From the NCBI GenBank assembly GCA_947579605.1, contig OX388314.1, positions 22,826,000 through 22,889,999 of the forward strand: DNA of 64,000 bases. Direction: 5' to 3'. Shown here piece by piece: positions 23,589 to 35,183 of this stretch; the stretch's first letter is position 1; every line of letters begins with the position of its first letter. The position numbers were made by a program, and so were the translations under genes. The stretch is from Athripsodes cinereus (Eukaryota; Arthropoda; Insecta; Trichoptera; Leptoceridae). Below the pieces are notes generated by a model, which worked only from the letters and a program-made list of their open reading frames with translations, did not search any database and was not told the DNA's origin.

Positions 23589-23811
23589 GAGTGTGAAACC
23601 AATTATTTGCCGGGTACTCGACGGGTACATCTTAAATAAGTGCACCAAGACATAATGTTTTATTCGTATGGTTTTGGTTAAATGAGGGAAATAGCCATTC
23701 TCATACTACATTGAGAGACAATTTTATTAATTCTTTTCTTAACTATACAATGATAATATCCAATTTCACATTAAAATATCTAGGTACAAATTTAACTACT
23801 ACCTACTACTT

Positions 23812-23945
23812 TAATATCATGGCATATCCCACATGTGGGGTAGCCAGCAGAACTCTTGCACGTAATAAACATGCAAGCTGTACTCTCAATGGTAACAAAA
23901 AATAGGATATTTTGTATGGGTGGTAAACCTTATTGTTGATAAATA
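23812..23945 (-). mobile_element. SINE S1 copy
   Basis: GGCATATCCCACATGTGGGG, TAGCCAGCAG, CATGCAAGCTGT and GGGTGGTAAACC appear in the order expected for the 3' two thirds of the SINE on the minus strand. Confidence 0.8.
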
Positions 23946-25139
23946 AAATTTATATATAATACAAAAAGGGGGCTTAGGGCCAAGTCTTGATTTCTTCCAA
24001 GTTACTTAAAAAGCAAATCAGCCTGTTTTTAATCCATATTAGGTTCTCAACTCATGTACAAGGTTCGAATATATTTATGACAAAACAGAAAATATTTCGA
24101 AAGAGTATGTATTAATATTTCACTCGCCGCATTTTTAGTGATACCGATTCATATTGATACGTAAAATAACTTCAATATACAGTTAGTAGTATACCAAAGG
24201 GCGAATGATACATAATCTTACGAAAAGGTTCAGCGTCGGTTTCTTACAGGGGTCGATAAAAGTAATGTAACACTTACAACTTACATTTATATGAGTATGT
24301 GCAATAAATCCTTATATTGGGATATATAAACAAAATGGGAGATACTCGCGTGACAGAAATCACCGGTTAGAATGGATGTTGGGGGTTTTATGGAAACATT
24401 TCAGGGTTTAAAAGACAACGATAAAGCCTCATATTGCCATATTGGTCTCACGTTGATGGTTGGTATATATAAAATAACGTATGTAGTAGGTATGTTGTGA
24501 ATGAAAAATGATATCCATTACATGAAACAATATAATATTGTAAAGGAATTTCGAGCGACTTTAATACAAGATAAAACGACATGCTGGCTTTTGGAATGTT
24601 GGGTAAATTTTCAATCTTACAAACCATTCACTGGATTATGAGTGCCCGAGTATATTCATATATTTTTTAAGTATACTCATTTATTTTTTTCAAGAGATAA
24701 ATTTTAACTAACAGATATTAACATAGGAACGTATCTGGTGCATTTGGAGATTGTTGCTGTAGTTAAGTAAAACACTTTTAGATGAATATGTGTGTAATTT
24801 AAACAAATGACATATCTACAATTTTCATATAATTATCCACAAACAGAGATAATGTGATGAAAAAATGAAATTGAATGAAAAATTAACAAAATTATTTTTT
24901 TCTTGCTAGGGTCCAAATGTTCTTAATTATAAAATTAGAAATAAAATTAAATGTTAGGTGGTAGGCAGTGTAGCTAACCACCACAGTTCACAACTATGTA
25001 TTTTATAGCAATATCGATCTTGCAGGCAGAGTAAGAATTCGGAATTAGGTATACCTAATTGTAAATTTTTCACAAATTCAAAAATATGTAAAACAAAGGT
25101 TTTTCGCTATCTGAAATCTTTGATAAGTCCAATAATTGC
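23946..25139. other. AT-rich stretch, no gene seen
   Basis: No domain-bearing frame and no repeat recognised. Confidence 0.45.
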
Positions 25140-25300
25140 TTAACGATTATTAGTTATTTATTTTATTCTTCTTGCACAGCATCATTATATAACAGTGTTA
25201 ACAAATCAATACAAAATTGAAAATACTAAGACGATAGGTATGCAGTGGCGAGATTATCACTCTGAAGTGATTTCTTCCATCTAACCATGATTAAGTATGA
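25140..25300 (-). mobile_element. LINE 3' end (WKKSL type)
   Basis: The minus strand reads MVRWKKSLQSDNLAT-like sequence (GGTTAGATGGAAGAAATCAC, GATAATCTCGCCACTGCA), then GTTAACACTGTTATATAATG and a GAAGAATAAAATAAATA tail. The same order is found on the plus strand at 53640-53860. Confidence 0.65.
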
Positions 25301-25780
25301 TGACTCAATTAAAATTATTAACTATCGTTATTTATAAATATGCTTTCTTTAAAAATTCCGCAGACCATCAGTAAGATTGCAATTAAATGTTGATAAACAA
25401 AAAAATAAATGAATTAAAAAATTACCTGTGTGGTAGTTTTTTCTTATATTTTAGCTCAAACCCTTCGATTTGATATTATATCCCACTATATCACATACCT
25501 AAGATAAATAATTTTATATCAAACTCTCGCGGCTTAACGTATTAGTACAAATTGTCAATATTTCATATTTTATAGATATTGAAGACGATAAAGTTTCCGC
25601 AAAATATTTCTGGCATATTGCAAACTCACGAAACTACTATATAGATGACAAAATTTTGTATAAACAGTAAAACTATTTGTACCGATACTTTGTATAAACA
25701 GTAAAACTATTCGTAATTTGCGAAATGGGTTTTGATAAAATATTTATAATTTTGTCTTGCAGTCCTCTGTTTTGAACAGA

Positions 25781-25997
25781 CCTCTCACATTTTTCTGTAA
25801 ATTTTTGAGTGTCATGTGAAAGGCAGGAATACGTAAAAGATCAACTTTTAAAAAGTTTAAAATCTTCAGTTAAGCGATGAGTTATGCCATCCATCTAAAA
25901 TGTTTTAACTTTTTTCACACGGAGAGGACGACTTGTATGTTAATTATAAATAGTTGGTCCGCTGGCTACCTCACTTGTGGGTGATGTCTTGATGGGA
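25781..25997 (+). mobile_element. SINE S1, near full length
   Basis: The head CCTCTCACATTTTTCTGTAA, the core AAGCGATGAGTTATGCCATCC, CACGGAGAGGACGACTTG and the end CGCTGGCTACCTCACTTGTGG are in order. The tail has decayed to GATGGG. Confidence 0.85.
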
Positions 25998-26129
25998 TCT
26001 ATGGATCTAGAACTCTAATGGACACGCGGCTTGACGAGACAAATAATGTGGCTAGTTCCAAATTAGGATATTGACCTTCTATTATGGGTACTAACGCGAC
26101 GATACAATTCTCCGTGGGGGGATCCAATG

Positions 26130-26351
26130 GAAAACCCATTCTTTGCCGTAAGTTTTCGAGTGTTCTGAAGTTGTCCAAAGTGAAAGGGAAGGTGTTTGAA
26201 AAAAAAGGTAATTTAACTTCTTTAGTGTTGAGGTTTGTCACCCGCCCTAAATATCTTTACTTTTATTGACATGGAGACGAAGACTTGCATGTTAATTGTA
26301 AGCAGTTGGTCCACTGGCCTCCCCACTTGTGGGATATGCCGTGATTGAATA
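26130..26351 (+). mobile_element. SINE S1, near full length
   Basis: CATTCTTTGCCGTAAGTTTTC, GAGGTTTGTCACCCGCCC, ACATGGAGACGAAGACTTG and CCTCCCCACTTGTGGGATAT are in order. It lies only about 130 bp after the copy ending at 25997, in the same orientation. Confidence 0.85.
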
Positions 26352-26869
26352 GTATTAGCAATAGTAGAAAGGATGTATTCTCTTGGTCTTTTCTGGATAT
26401 ATGTATACGAAAATATTTTACTCAAATATTCATTCTATAAAAATAATATAGTAAAAACTGTTTTTAAGTTTTACTCAGTATGCGATTTACAAAACTTCTA
26501 CATCGTTATGGTTATTGGACAATAAAAATAAAATATATTGACAATATTACCTTCAGCTAGAGATTACTACAAGAGAACCCAACCGTAAATGATATCTAGT
26601 TATTAGAAACAGTATTGTATGTAATAAGTTCATAATAATCCATTATGTAAAATAATGATCCATGTTGTAATCAAAATTTAGACAGGTTTATGGAAAACAA
26701 TGTTATAGCAGGCAACAGGTTTTGATAATTTGTTATTTGTTTTTTTGGAAGAAGACATATTTTCCTCGATGAATCTGGATTTGAAGTAAACAAAAATACA
26801 CCTTCAGACAATCTAACAGTAAACAATATGCTCGTGTCGTTAAGGTGGAGTAAGCCCAAAATATTTTAG

Positions 26870-26960
26870 CCGTGGAGCACTTGGAAACGAAAACGTCTCT
26901 CACTCTTTTCCGTAAGTTTTGGAGTGTCCAGTAAAAGGTAAGGTCCTGTTTGAATAAAAA
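26870..26960 (+). mobile_element. SINE S1, 5' head only
   Basis: CCGTGGAGCACTTGG and GTCTCTCACTCTTTTCCGTA, then AGTTTTGGAGTGTCCAG. This is one of the best-preserved examples of the 5' head, which is not present in the full-length RTE copy. Confidence 0.75.
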
Positions 26961-26989
26961 ATAGAGTTTTACTTGTAACAAAATCAATA

Positions 26990-28085
26990 GAATTATATTT
27001 TCTCATATAAATTTCATATATACGAGTACATTGTATATTATATTCTATGTTAAAATCGAAAACAGATACATAAAGGTTCTTATTTGTTTCCTTATTTTAT
27101 CTGCTATAAAATAACCAAAAGTAATTGTAACGATGTCTGAACATGCAAATCTACTAAAATATAATCGAAAATTTGCAAACAATCAAAAATAGTTTCCTTC
27201 ATATTTTGTTTTTACGAATTGGTTTCAAATCAGGACCGTTCTTCTTTTTATTCTGTGATATCTGGAGAGAAGAGATCCTGGCTGAATCATATTTTGAGAA
27301 TGTTCCTTTGTTCACAACGATTCCGAGGCCTGGACGTTCCTTTTCCATAATACCCCATTCTTTAGACAATAATGTGTATGTATGTATATCTATTTTTTTA
27401 TTAATAACCGAGTAAGTTGGAAGACATCGTATTTTAGCGGTAAACTCGCCCCTCTCTGTACATTGAATTGTAAAACTGATATTTTTATGATATTGTTTTA
27501 TTTCGTAATATTGTAACCAATGTACAGTGAAGAATAAAATAAATAAATAAACGATATCAGAAGGCTTGGAATGTGGTGGAAAGCTTAATTGGCGCAAAGA
27601 CGCTCAGAATGTAAGATGCTGAAGAAACTGCTCTGTGTCCCCAGAAGAAGCGTAGAGGAGTGATAGATTGATAGATATATTCGCTGAATAATTCACTAAC
27701 ACACTCGAAATAGTTAAAATTCTTTATTAATGATCACAAATTCGTAAAACATAGTAACTAAAGTAAACTTTAAACGAATCCAGTATTCTAGCGAGTCCAT
27801 AATAATAATAATGATGGTGGGTATCTGGTTTTATCAAAACTGTAAGCCCGCATTGTGAAAGTTTGCGAAAACAAATATCATTCATCAAAAATAACAATGT
27901 TCGTTAGCCGCAACTCGTTGTTGTGTTATCAAAGTTACCAACAATTCTGTTAAAGTGATAATACATTCTAACAAGATAACTCTACAGTTACATGGAAGTG
28001 TACAGGTTTAATTAATAAATTTGTTACTAGGTAAAACATGAAAAAAAGTTTTATATCTCATCTTCTATGTTACATTACAATTTCA
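26990..28085. other. AT-rich stretch, no gene seen
   Basis: The frames of 80 and 132 codons here run on opposite strands over each other and match no domain I know. No repeat family was recognised with confidence. Confidence 0.4.
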
Positions 28086-28087
28086 AT

Positions 28088-28400
28088 TCATCAAAACAAT
28101 TCAATTAACAGTACAAAATCGTTGTAAATTATTATTATTATTATTTATCGTGTCGAAACCCAAAAAACAACAATCAAACTGATCTCCAGTACTGTGCAAA
28201 ACGCACAGCAGGTGGAGATGCGTCAAAAATATCCTCCATAGTGCATGTGACAGGGCACAATGGACACTCCAACAGGTGTGGCATGGTCTGTGCTGCACCA
28301 CAGTCACACGCTCCGGATTCGTCTTGTAGGAAGCCCCATCATTCTCAATTGTCACGGCAGTTTCCTACACCAGATCTTAATCGATTCAGAGTCTTCCATG
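28088..28400 (-). pseudogene. LINE C-terminal relic with CxC...H...C motif
   Basis: The minus strand reads CDCGAAQTMPHLLECPLCPV then CTMEDIFDASPPAVRFAQYW and a stop, the Cys/His-rich C-terminal end typical of several insect LINEs. It ends in an (AAT)n tail at 28126-28145. A shorter, more decayed relative lies at 42630-42800. Confidence 0.75.
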
Positions 28401-29449
28401 TCCCATAGTCTAGATCGCCTGCAACAAGGTTATTAATCTCACCATTGCATATCAGGTTAATATACTGTTTTGATTACGTTTTTTAAAAATGATTATGTGA
28501 TATTTTTCCATTGTTTTTATGTGATTGAGCCGTTATACTCGTAGCTAACCCATTCTACTCAAAACACACACAAAACATGTTAGTGTTGACTCAATACAAA
28601 ACATCGATTATTTTTCTATCTTTTAGTAATAGTTTTCTTTTTCTAACAATACAAATTTTTGTACGTTTTTTCTTCTTCTTTTCTGCTTTTTATGTTTCAA
28701 ACTATATTTTTGTATGTTAGCGATGGCTGCTTGTGTGATATGCTAGTGAGAACAGATGAATGAGCGGAATATGTGATACTTAAATAATTTACTTATCTGT
28801 GGTACATGTTTGTGGATGACAGCTGAGTTATGAACGACTTTTTTCTATTTTGTAAACCATATTTATAGTTGTTATCTGTTATGTACTTTTACCAATAAAT
28901 AAAATAAAATAAAAAATAAAATAAATATATGATATCGCTGTATTTATCATCTTGAAACATGAATTGGAGCATAATACAAAACTTCTAATGAAGTTTATTT
29001 CTGCCCTGTATTTAAAAAAAAAAACTTGAAAGGCGAGAAAAGAATAGAAGAAGAAATACAAAAATCCAAAGAAGATAACAAATATTCTCTTAATTCTATT
29101 CAAGTCGAATAAGGTACTACTTAATAAGCTACGTGGTATTAATTTAATAAAAATGCCCGCAATCGGGAACTCGATTCTCTGAAATAATATCGAAACTGAA
29201 ATGAATTTTAATACATTTTTTAATTACATTCATTAAAACTCCATGAAAGAAAATGATTTAAATAACAAAGGTCTTTATGTTAACCACACAATTTCTACTT
29301 TTTTTTCATTTTCTTTTGCATTTGTAAATCTCTCTCATTTTGTTCACTGCATTATATATTTTTTTTTGTTCATATGTGTATTCTATCAGCATACATACAT
29401 ATATCTGTTCTAGCCGAAATTTTGTTCCTAGAAATGTATAAAATAATAC

Positions 29450-29530
29450 TTACTTATGGAGCCCTTGCCGCATAAGGTCGTTCACGTGGACGAAGCCTAT
29501 ATGCGGCAGTGGGTGCCCCCCGCGGGTCCT
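29450..29530. repeat. Strong hairpin, probable repeat fragment
   Basis: GCCGCATAAGG...CGT and ACG...CCTATATGCGGC (29467-29509) form a long stem in an otherwise AT-rich area, followed by GCAGTGGGTGCCCCCCGCGG. The sequence is GC-rich for this window and likely comes from a LINE 3' region. Not assigned. Confidence 0.4.
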
Positions 29531-29736
29531 GAACCAGAATAAAATAATATCCTAGGTGTAAACAAAATCACATATTGGATAAACAATTTTAATCAAAATA
29601 TATTAACAGATCACGCACGAATGAGTAAGTAAAATTTTAATGTAATTAATTTGTTAATTACTTTTTATTTCTCCATATACCTAATCTAAAATGAAAAATT
29701 GTAATCAACAGCGTAAGTAATCTATATCTATACTAT

Positions 29737-29945
29737 CTATATTCTCACGCTGTGTCGCAAGTGGGGTAAGCAGAGAAAAAAGAGCGCTTTATTTTTTCTT
29801 TTAAATGTATGCCAATTTGTCTTACTGCATGTGATCAAGCCACGTAATTTTTTGGCGTACACTCTTTCTCACACCCCCTCCTTTTACATAAATACGCCTT
29901 CTTCGTCATCCTTTCATCGTCTATTCGCACCACATGTCTATTTAG
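29737..29945 (-). mobile_element. RTE 3' end relic
   Basis: TCACGCTGTGTCGCAAGTGG, GTGATCAAGCCACGTAA and TCTTTCTCACACC match the end of the RTE element in reverse complement, with an internal deletion and many substitutions. Confidence 0.75.
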
Positions 29946-30580
29946 ATATATAAATTCATAAATATTTTTTATTCTTTTATGTTGAGTAAATCTTAGGTAA
30001 ATTTATTTAAAAGTGTTATTGCACGACATTAGTAAAATGTGACATTTTCTTAGAGAACATATATCACATTGAGTATAAATGCTAGTAGATATAATATTAA
30101 GTCGATAAGAGTGATAATTATAATTGTGTTAAAGCTTTTTTAAGAACTAACTGAATGCAAGATAAGTTATTTGTCTTTAGTTCACGTCTCATTGCTCTAA
30201 ACTTTTCACAAAATCTCAGGTCATTTTCGCTTAAATGATCTTTAAATATACGTTTTAATCTATTCAGCAGTAATTATATGAATTCAGTAAGAAAGTAACA
30301 AATTATACAAAAACTTTTATGAATAATTTGCGCTATAAAAATGCACAGTAATATTTTATCTAATAAACCACAATATTTAAAAAAAATATTCATTGATTAT
30401 TTCAATTATTTTGATAACAACACTGAACAAGGCTCATGACGTCATGACTTGATGGATACACTTTTTAACGCTTATTTGTTGAATGTAGTTTATTCAAAGA
30501 AGACTTCAAAGATGACTTACATTTTCTTGCAGATTAGACACAATAATATGAGGTTGATGATAAATGAATTACATGTGGGT
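29946..30580. other. AT-rich stretch, no gene seen
   Basis: Nothing recognised. Confidence 0.4.
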
Positions 30581-30585
30581 AAATA

Positions 30586-30860
30586 AATTACCCCACAAGT
30601 GGGGTAGCCAGCAGCAGTGACGGATTCATAAAAAAACTAAAGGGAGGGGAGGTAAAAATTGTACACATATACAAGACAATGCCATTTTATTTAAACTGAT
30701 TATACCCATATACATACAAGACATCGTCAATAGGTGCCCCCCATCTGTATCCGCCACTGGTCAGCAGACCAGTTACATGGAACAAACATGCAAGCCGTCT
30801 ATTAAGTGCAAATAAAAGAGATTGGAGGTGCGTGGCAAACCTCATCGCTGAGACATTAAA
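30586..30860 (-). mobile_element. SINE S1 copy carrying a hAT MITE
   Basis: CCCCACAAGTGGGGTAGCCA, then the insert, then GCAGACCAGTTACATGG, CATGCAAGCCGTC and GTGGCAAACCTCATCGCTGA. Apart from the insert this is a continuous SINE 3' two thirds. Confidence 0.85.
30607..30767. mobile_element. 145-bp hAT MITE with 8-bp duplication
   Basis: The insert 30615-30759 begins CAGTGACGGATTCA and ends, in reverse complement, CAGTGGCGGATACA. The flanks GCCAGCAG and GTCAGCAG (30607-30614, 30760-30767) match at 7 of 8 bases. Because the host is a known SINE, the empty site can be read directly: TAGCCAGCAGACCAG. Confidence 0.88.
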
Positions 30861-31591
30861 AAAATATAATATTTTTGAATTCGAACGTGTATCTTACATA
30901 AATACAAAAACATCTATATCTGAGAATATTGATAGAATAATATTATTTTGTCGTTTTCCTTTAAGCTCCCTCCTTTTTTATTTCTTATAATACCCAATGT
31001 TTAAACCGCTTTTCTGAATTATGATTGCGTATATTTCTCTCAATGATATTACTTATCAACAATAAAATATTATTTATTACCTATATCTTTATAAATATAT
31101 ATCAATAAAAGCAATCACAAAGTTTATTTCATACTGAAATATGAAATGTACATTTAATAATAGAGGTACGTTAGTTATTACCTTCTTTGTGCTTTATACT
31201 TGGTAAAAAAAATCTAGGCAATCGGCTTTAAAAAATATTTTTAACATACAAAATTTTAAAAATAAATTTATATTGCTTTTAAATAGATATTTACCTTCAT
31301 ATTTACTCTGTCAATTTGGTTGACTAGAAGACGTTTCTTCAGATTCATTAACATTGATTATAAATTCTTATTTTTTTTGTTTCTTAATTTCTGATCAACA
31401 AAGATTAATTTATTCATTAAGTTTTATTGTTTTACAGTATTAAGAGAAGACAATAACAATGGTATTTTTAAGATATAAAATTATAAATTTGATATTTTCA
31501 ACCGGTGGTTCTTGGTGGAAAATTCACGTTGAATTAACTATCAATAACACACTTATTTATAGTATATCCAATATGACTTTTTATTGGACGC

Positions 31592-31676
31592 GACTGGGTT
31601 TCGAGAGCTTCCGCTCTCATCATCTTTTCGCTAGCCTGATGATGAGAGCGGAAGCTATTGAAAGCCTCTGTTAAGC
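31592..31676. repeat. Hairpin repeat with hammerhead-like core words
   Basis: The arms CGAGAGCTTCCGCTCTCATCAT (31601-31622) and GATGATGAGAGCGGAAGC (31638-31655) fold on each other. The right arm on the plus strand contains CTGATGA (31636-31642) and GAAAG (31660-31664). The left arm read on the minus strand gives ATGATGAGAGCGGAAGC then GAAACCCAGTC. The function is unknown. Confidence 0.55.
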
Positions 31677-31679
31677 TTT

Positions 31680-32750
31680 GATTTTGGTTGAGGAGACCTA
31701 CATGAGGTCATCACCATTGCAACCAAATGGCTGAGAAATAACTCTTGTGTCATAAGGGCCAGAAAGCCAAATTCATTAAGAAAATCGATAAAACAAAGAT
31801 ATTTGATATTTTTTCAACGATTCGTGCTTGACAAAAGGTAATGTTAACAAAATGTAACAACATAACCCTCTTAGATTTTTTTTCTAACATCAAAGTTTAA
31901 TAATCTTTAAGTTGAATTGTTGACATCTTGGACACCATTCTTGAAACATCTTTTCTTTTCTTCCCTAAGTACGCTTTGAAGTTCTGTGCATATATAAAAT
32001 TGACAGTAGCATCCTTTTCCAGGTCAATACATCACATCAAAGACTTACTGTTTGGATGTGTTTCTTAAAGAAATCTATTCAGAAGTATTATTTCGTCCTT
32101 TTCAAGAATTTTCTTTTAAAATCTGTACGACTTAGGACTTACAGATGAACACATTGTTATCGTACTGTTTGATTTCTGAGAAAGAGATTAAGACAAAAAA
32201 TATCTAGAATAAATTTGTTCAAAGTAACTCGTTGGAAGATGTTAAAGCAAGAAGAAAAACTCTCACGCAAAGAAATCTTCAATAATAATTTGATATACTT
32301 TGCGATATCGAGTAGTTCGATCATCGAAAGATGTATTGTATTTGTCTTACGTGACGTAATATTTTATGTATTTATTTCGACTAAACACCAATCTAGGAAA
32401 GGATTAAATTGAGAAGGCTCAGAATAAGACAGCATGGCGGGAGTTGCACAATTGCACAAGGCATTATACCGAGAATGGACAAAAAGGGGCTGAAAACCTT
32501 TTTGAACTTTTTATGACATTATAAATAATGTAGCAGTCACACATATCCAGGATAAAATTAAACTATAGATTGAAATGAATTTCTTATTGAATTTTACAAA
32601 TTCGCTGATATTTAAAAAAAAAAGAAAGTAAATAAATAAGCTGCGGTTAACCATGATGACTCGCTAAACATAGAGATTATTTCAATATAACTTAAGCTCT
32701 TTGATCAACCTTTTAATTTTTGAAACGTCGTCCAATAGATACCTCGTATT
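31680..32750. other. AT-rich stretch, no gene seen
   Basis: Nothing recognised; the ORF of 65 codons at 32215 is low complexity. Confidence 0.4.
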
Positions 32751-32755
32751 GCAAA

Positions 32756-33676
32756 CATGGTGCGGCAGAAAAGTAATGAGACTGGCAACACTGCAAGCGA
32801 TCTGGCAATGCTGCGCTATTATCCTTGATAGAGAATATGTATCAATATCCTCCCATACCTCAGTTCGAGTTTCAACTCATTCCGTTAACTATGAGATTTT
32901 TGGGACTGCTATTAGTGAAGTTGTGTTTTGGTTGTGCGTCACGGAAAATGGAACAACGGAATTTGGAGCAACATTGTGTCATTAAATTTTATGCAAAGCT
33001 TGGAGAATCGGCAAGTGTTACGTCTGAATATTTAAAACAGATCTATGGGGAATATTTTTGATCATGAGCTTGAGTTTTTCGCTGGCAGAATTCATTTTTG
33101 GAAGGCAGACAACATGTTGAAGATGAACACCGTTAAAAGAGGCCTCCAACTTCGAAAACTGACGAAAACATCGAAAGTGTGAACACTCTTGTGAGACCAG
33201 ACCAACATTTAACATTAAGAATGTTAAGTGAACAATTGAAGTTGAACAGATTTACTATTCATCAAATTTTGCCTGAACATTTGCAAATACGAAAGGTCTG
33301 TGCAAAAATAGTGCCCAAAAACCTCAGAATTGAACAGAAGAATTTCTCAAGATTTTCGACGTCAAAAGGCATCCTTGTGGTTCCTTAGCCTCTTTTTTCA
33401 ACTAACTTCAGTTTTTCTGACTGTTTTCTTTTCCTTTTACTGAAAAATTTCCTGTAAGGACGTCATTTCGGGATTTTATAAAACATCCAAAAGAGTGTAA
33501 CGGACATGCTGAAGACCATACCGGTTGAAGAATTCCAGCGCTGCTACCAATAGTGGGAACAATGTCTCCATGTAGCTGCCCAAAGGAACTACTTTGAAGA
33601 GGATTATATTGATGTTTGAAAAATAAATACTTTGGTAAATAGAAAATCAGTCTCATTACTTTTCTGCCGCACCGTG
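32756..33676 (+). mobile_element. Internally deleted mariner element
   Basis: Terminal inverted repeats: CATGGTGCGGCAGAAAAGTA on the left and, reversed from the right, CACGGTGCGGCAGAAAAGTA, continuing through ATGAGACTG. TA flanks the right end (33677-33678); AA at 32754-32755 is probably a mutated TA. The element is 921 bp, while intact mariners are about 1.3 kb. Confidence 0.9.
32945..33625 (+). pseudogene. mariner transposase remnant lacking the catalytic core
   Basis: The N-terminal domain is readable with stops: KFYAKLGESASVTSEYLKQI (frame near 32980), EGRQHVEDEHR and PPTSKTDENIESV, then the intact-looking second helix-turn-helix LRMLSEQLKLNRFTIHQIL and KVCAKIVPKNL. After about 33380 the homology stops. 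It resumes in the C-terminal end (SVTDMLKTIPVEEFQRCY, stop, WEQC, NYFEEDYIDV). The region that would hold the three catalytic aspartates is missing. It can bind at most as a fragment; dead. Confidence 0.88.
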
Positions 33677-33998
33677 TACATTGTAATACTATGTTAAGTA
33701 TTTAACAACTCCCAGTTTACAGTAGGAAAATATTTACCAAAGGTCTTTTGACCAGAATAATAATTCACGTTTAAGTGCCGACCTGTTTAAATATTACATC
33801 ATAAAAGATTTCTCTTACATCAGATAACTAGTTATAATATTATGTTTGTTAAAAATCAAATGGGTCCATTCGTAAATACGTACCTACATATAAATATTTC
33901 TTTATATTTTTGATTTTATATAGTCTACTCGTACATGTTCCTTTAACATAATAATTAAAACACATCCTTTTAACAGGGATTTACACTTCATGGATTCA

Positions 33999-34140
33999 CT
34001 GTGTCGGTGTTTAGGTTGTAGAGTTCCATAATGAAATTTAGGATTAATGATACATCTTTCATCTTTCAAGGACATCGCTAATCTGACTAAAAATCCCCTT
34101 GAAAGATGAAAGACGCCTTTCTTAATAAAAATCAATTAAG
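33999..34140. mobile_element. Foldback element (family FB), diverged copy
   Basis: GTGTCGGTGTTTAGG and AGAGTTCCATAATG resemble the outer part of the FB family. The arms CATCTTTCATCTTTCAAGG and CCTTGAAAGATGAAAGACG (34052-34070, 34094-34112) form the hairpin. The arms are shorter than in the copies at 19228 and 62515. Confidence 0.6.
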
Positions 34141-34653
34141 TAAAGAAACGTTCATGGAGACCTTTTTACTTTTTTATTAATAATAATATTTTGAAAAATA
34201 TTATGTACATGACTGTATGTTTACTTGGTAAACAAATAATTATCAAAGTTCTTTTTTTCATAACAATTTCCAATAACTTTTCTATACGGAAGCAAAAAAT
34301 GTCAATATTTATCAAAACTAGCCCCAATATTTTGCTAAGTTATCACAGAACTTTTATAAAAATAGGGAACAATTTTGAGATTAATTGTGCTTGTACAATT
34401 ATTTTTTGTTCAATTATTTTAATGAAATAGGTCAATTTTAGCATTGCCTGCAAAGTGTAATTAATTGTGAAGCCAAATGTGAGCCTAATAATTTGATTAA
34501 TCTTAATGTGAACTTCATTTATTGTTTTAATTCAAACCAATGGCTCCCAAGATGTTTGCCTTCTACCAGGACCCCGCTGCCCCTTAATTTTCACCATCAG
34601 TATAAGTTGGAGCAAACTATACTTGTAAATTTAACACATGAAACTACCATATA

Positions 34654-35020
34654 TCATCATCATCATCATCGCCCTCAACGCTCCTCTCGGGAGCACAGGG
34701 CAGAAACCAGCCTCCTCCATTCAGAGCGTCTCTGTGCCAATTGCGTCACCTCTTCCCACGACATTCCTTGCGCTCTGATATCGTTGTCATAGGAACGGTG
34801 TATTGTGAAAGAGGGACGCCCGGGCCTACGGAACCCCTGCGGACGGAAGAATAGTGCTCTTTTTGGCCAACTATCATTGGGCATTCTCAAAACATGTCCC
34901 AGCCAGGACCATCGTCTCTCTTGTATTACGGAGATTACAGGTCTATGCTGGGTGCGCCGGCGCACAGCATCATTTGTAACATGTTCATACCATTTGACAT
35001 CCAAAATCCTGATGACCATA
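34654..35020 (-). pseudogene. ATG-tailed LINE C-terminal fragment
   Basis: An open minus-strand frame of 114 codons (35019-34675) reads ILDVKWYEHVTNDAVRRRTQ, SVIQERRWSWLGHVLRMPND, GRPSFTIHRSYDNDI and ALCSREER. This is the C-terminal GHVLRM domain of an RTE-like element, followed by an (ATG)n tail at 34654-34673. The rest of the polymerase is missing. Confidence 0.8.
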
Positions 35021-35107
35021 TAAGGCTTAGAAAAAACAACGTCATCTCATTTAGTAGTGACATGAAGCTGTCATTGGGTTTATAAGAGAGAATATCGGAG
35101 CCTCTGG

Positions 35108-35183
35108 TAAGTCGCCCGGTAGCTTAATTGGACAAAGCACATCTCGCGACAAGATGGGAGTGCGGGTTCAAGCCCCGTCCGGG
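35108..35183 (+). mobile_element. tRNA-like SINE head or tRNA pseudogene
   Basis: Contains GCCCGGTAGCTTAATTGG, an A-box/D-arm-like segment, and GCGGGTTCAAGCCCCGTCCG, a perfect B box and T arm. CATCT...AGATG would form the anticodon stem, but the loop CGCGACA lacks the invariant U33, and the acceptor stem has two mismatches. I call it SINE-derived, not a functional tRNA. Confidence 0.6.

Larger units (their letters stand above)
23117..23625 (-). mobile_element. SINE S1 copy split by two MITEs
   Basis: Pieces of S1 in reverse order: ATAGCCAGCAGACCAG (3' end), CAGCTGTCC, GGTGGCCAAACTCATCGCTG, GTTTTACAAGACACT and GCCGGGTACTCGACGGG (5' head). They are separated by a 196-bp and an 89-bp inverted-repeat insertion. 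The order of the pieces shows one original SINE of about 230 bp. Confidence 0.8.

Noticed and set aside
27199..27597. A 132-codon minus-strand frame
   Set aside because: No domain, overlapped by a plus-strand frame, AT-rich composition.
35108..35183. A functional tRNA gene
   Set aside because: Good A and B boxes, but no U33 in the anticodon loop and two acceptor mismatches; it lies inside a composite transposon insertion.
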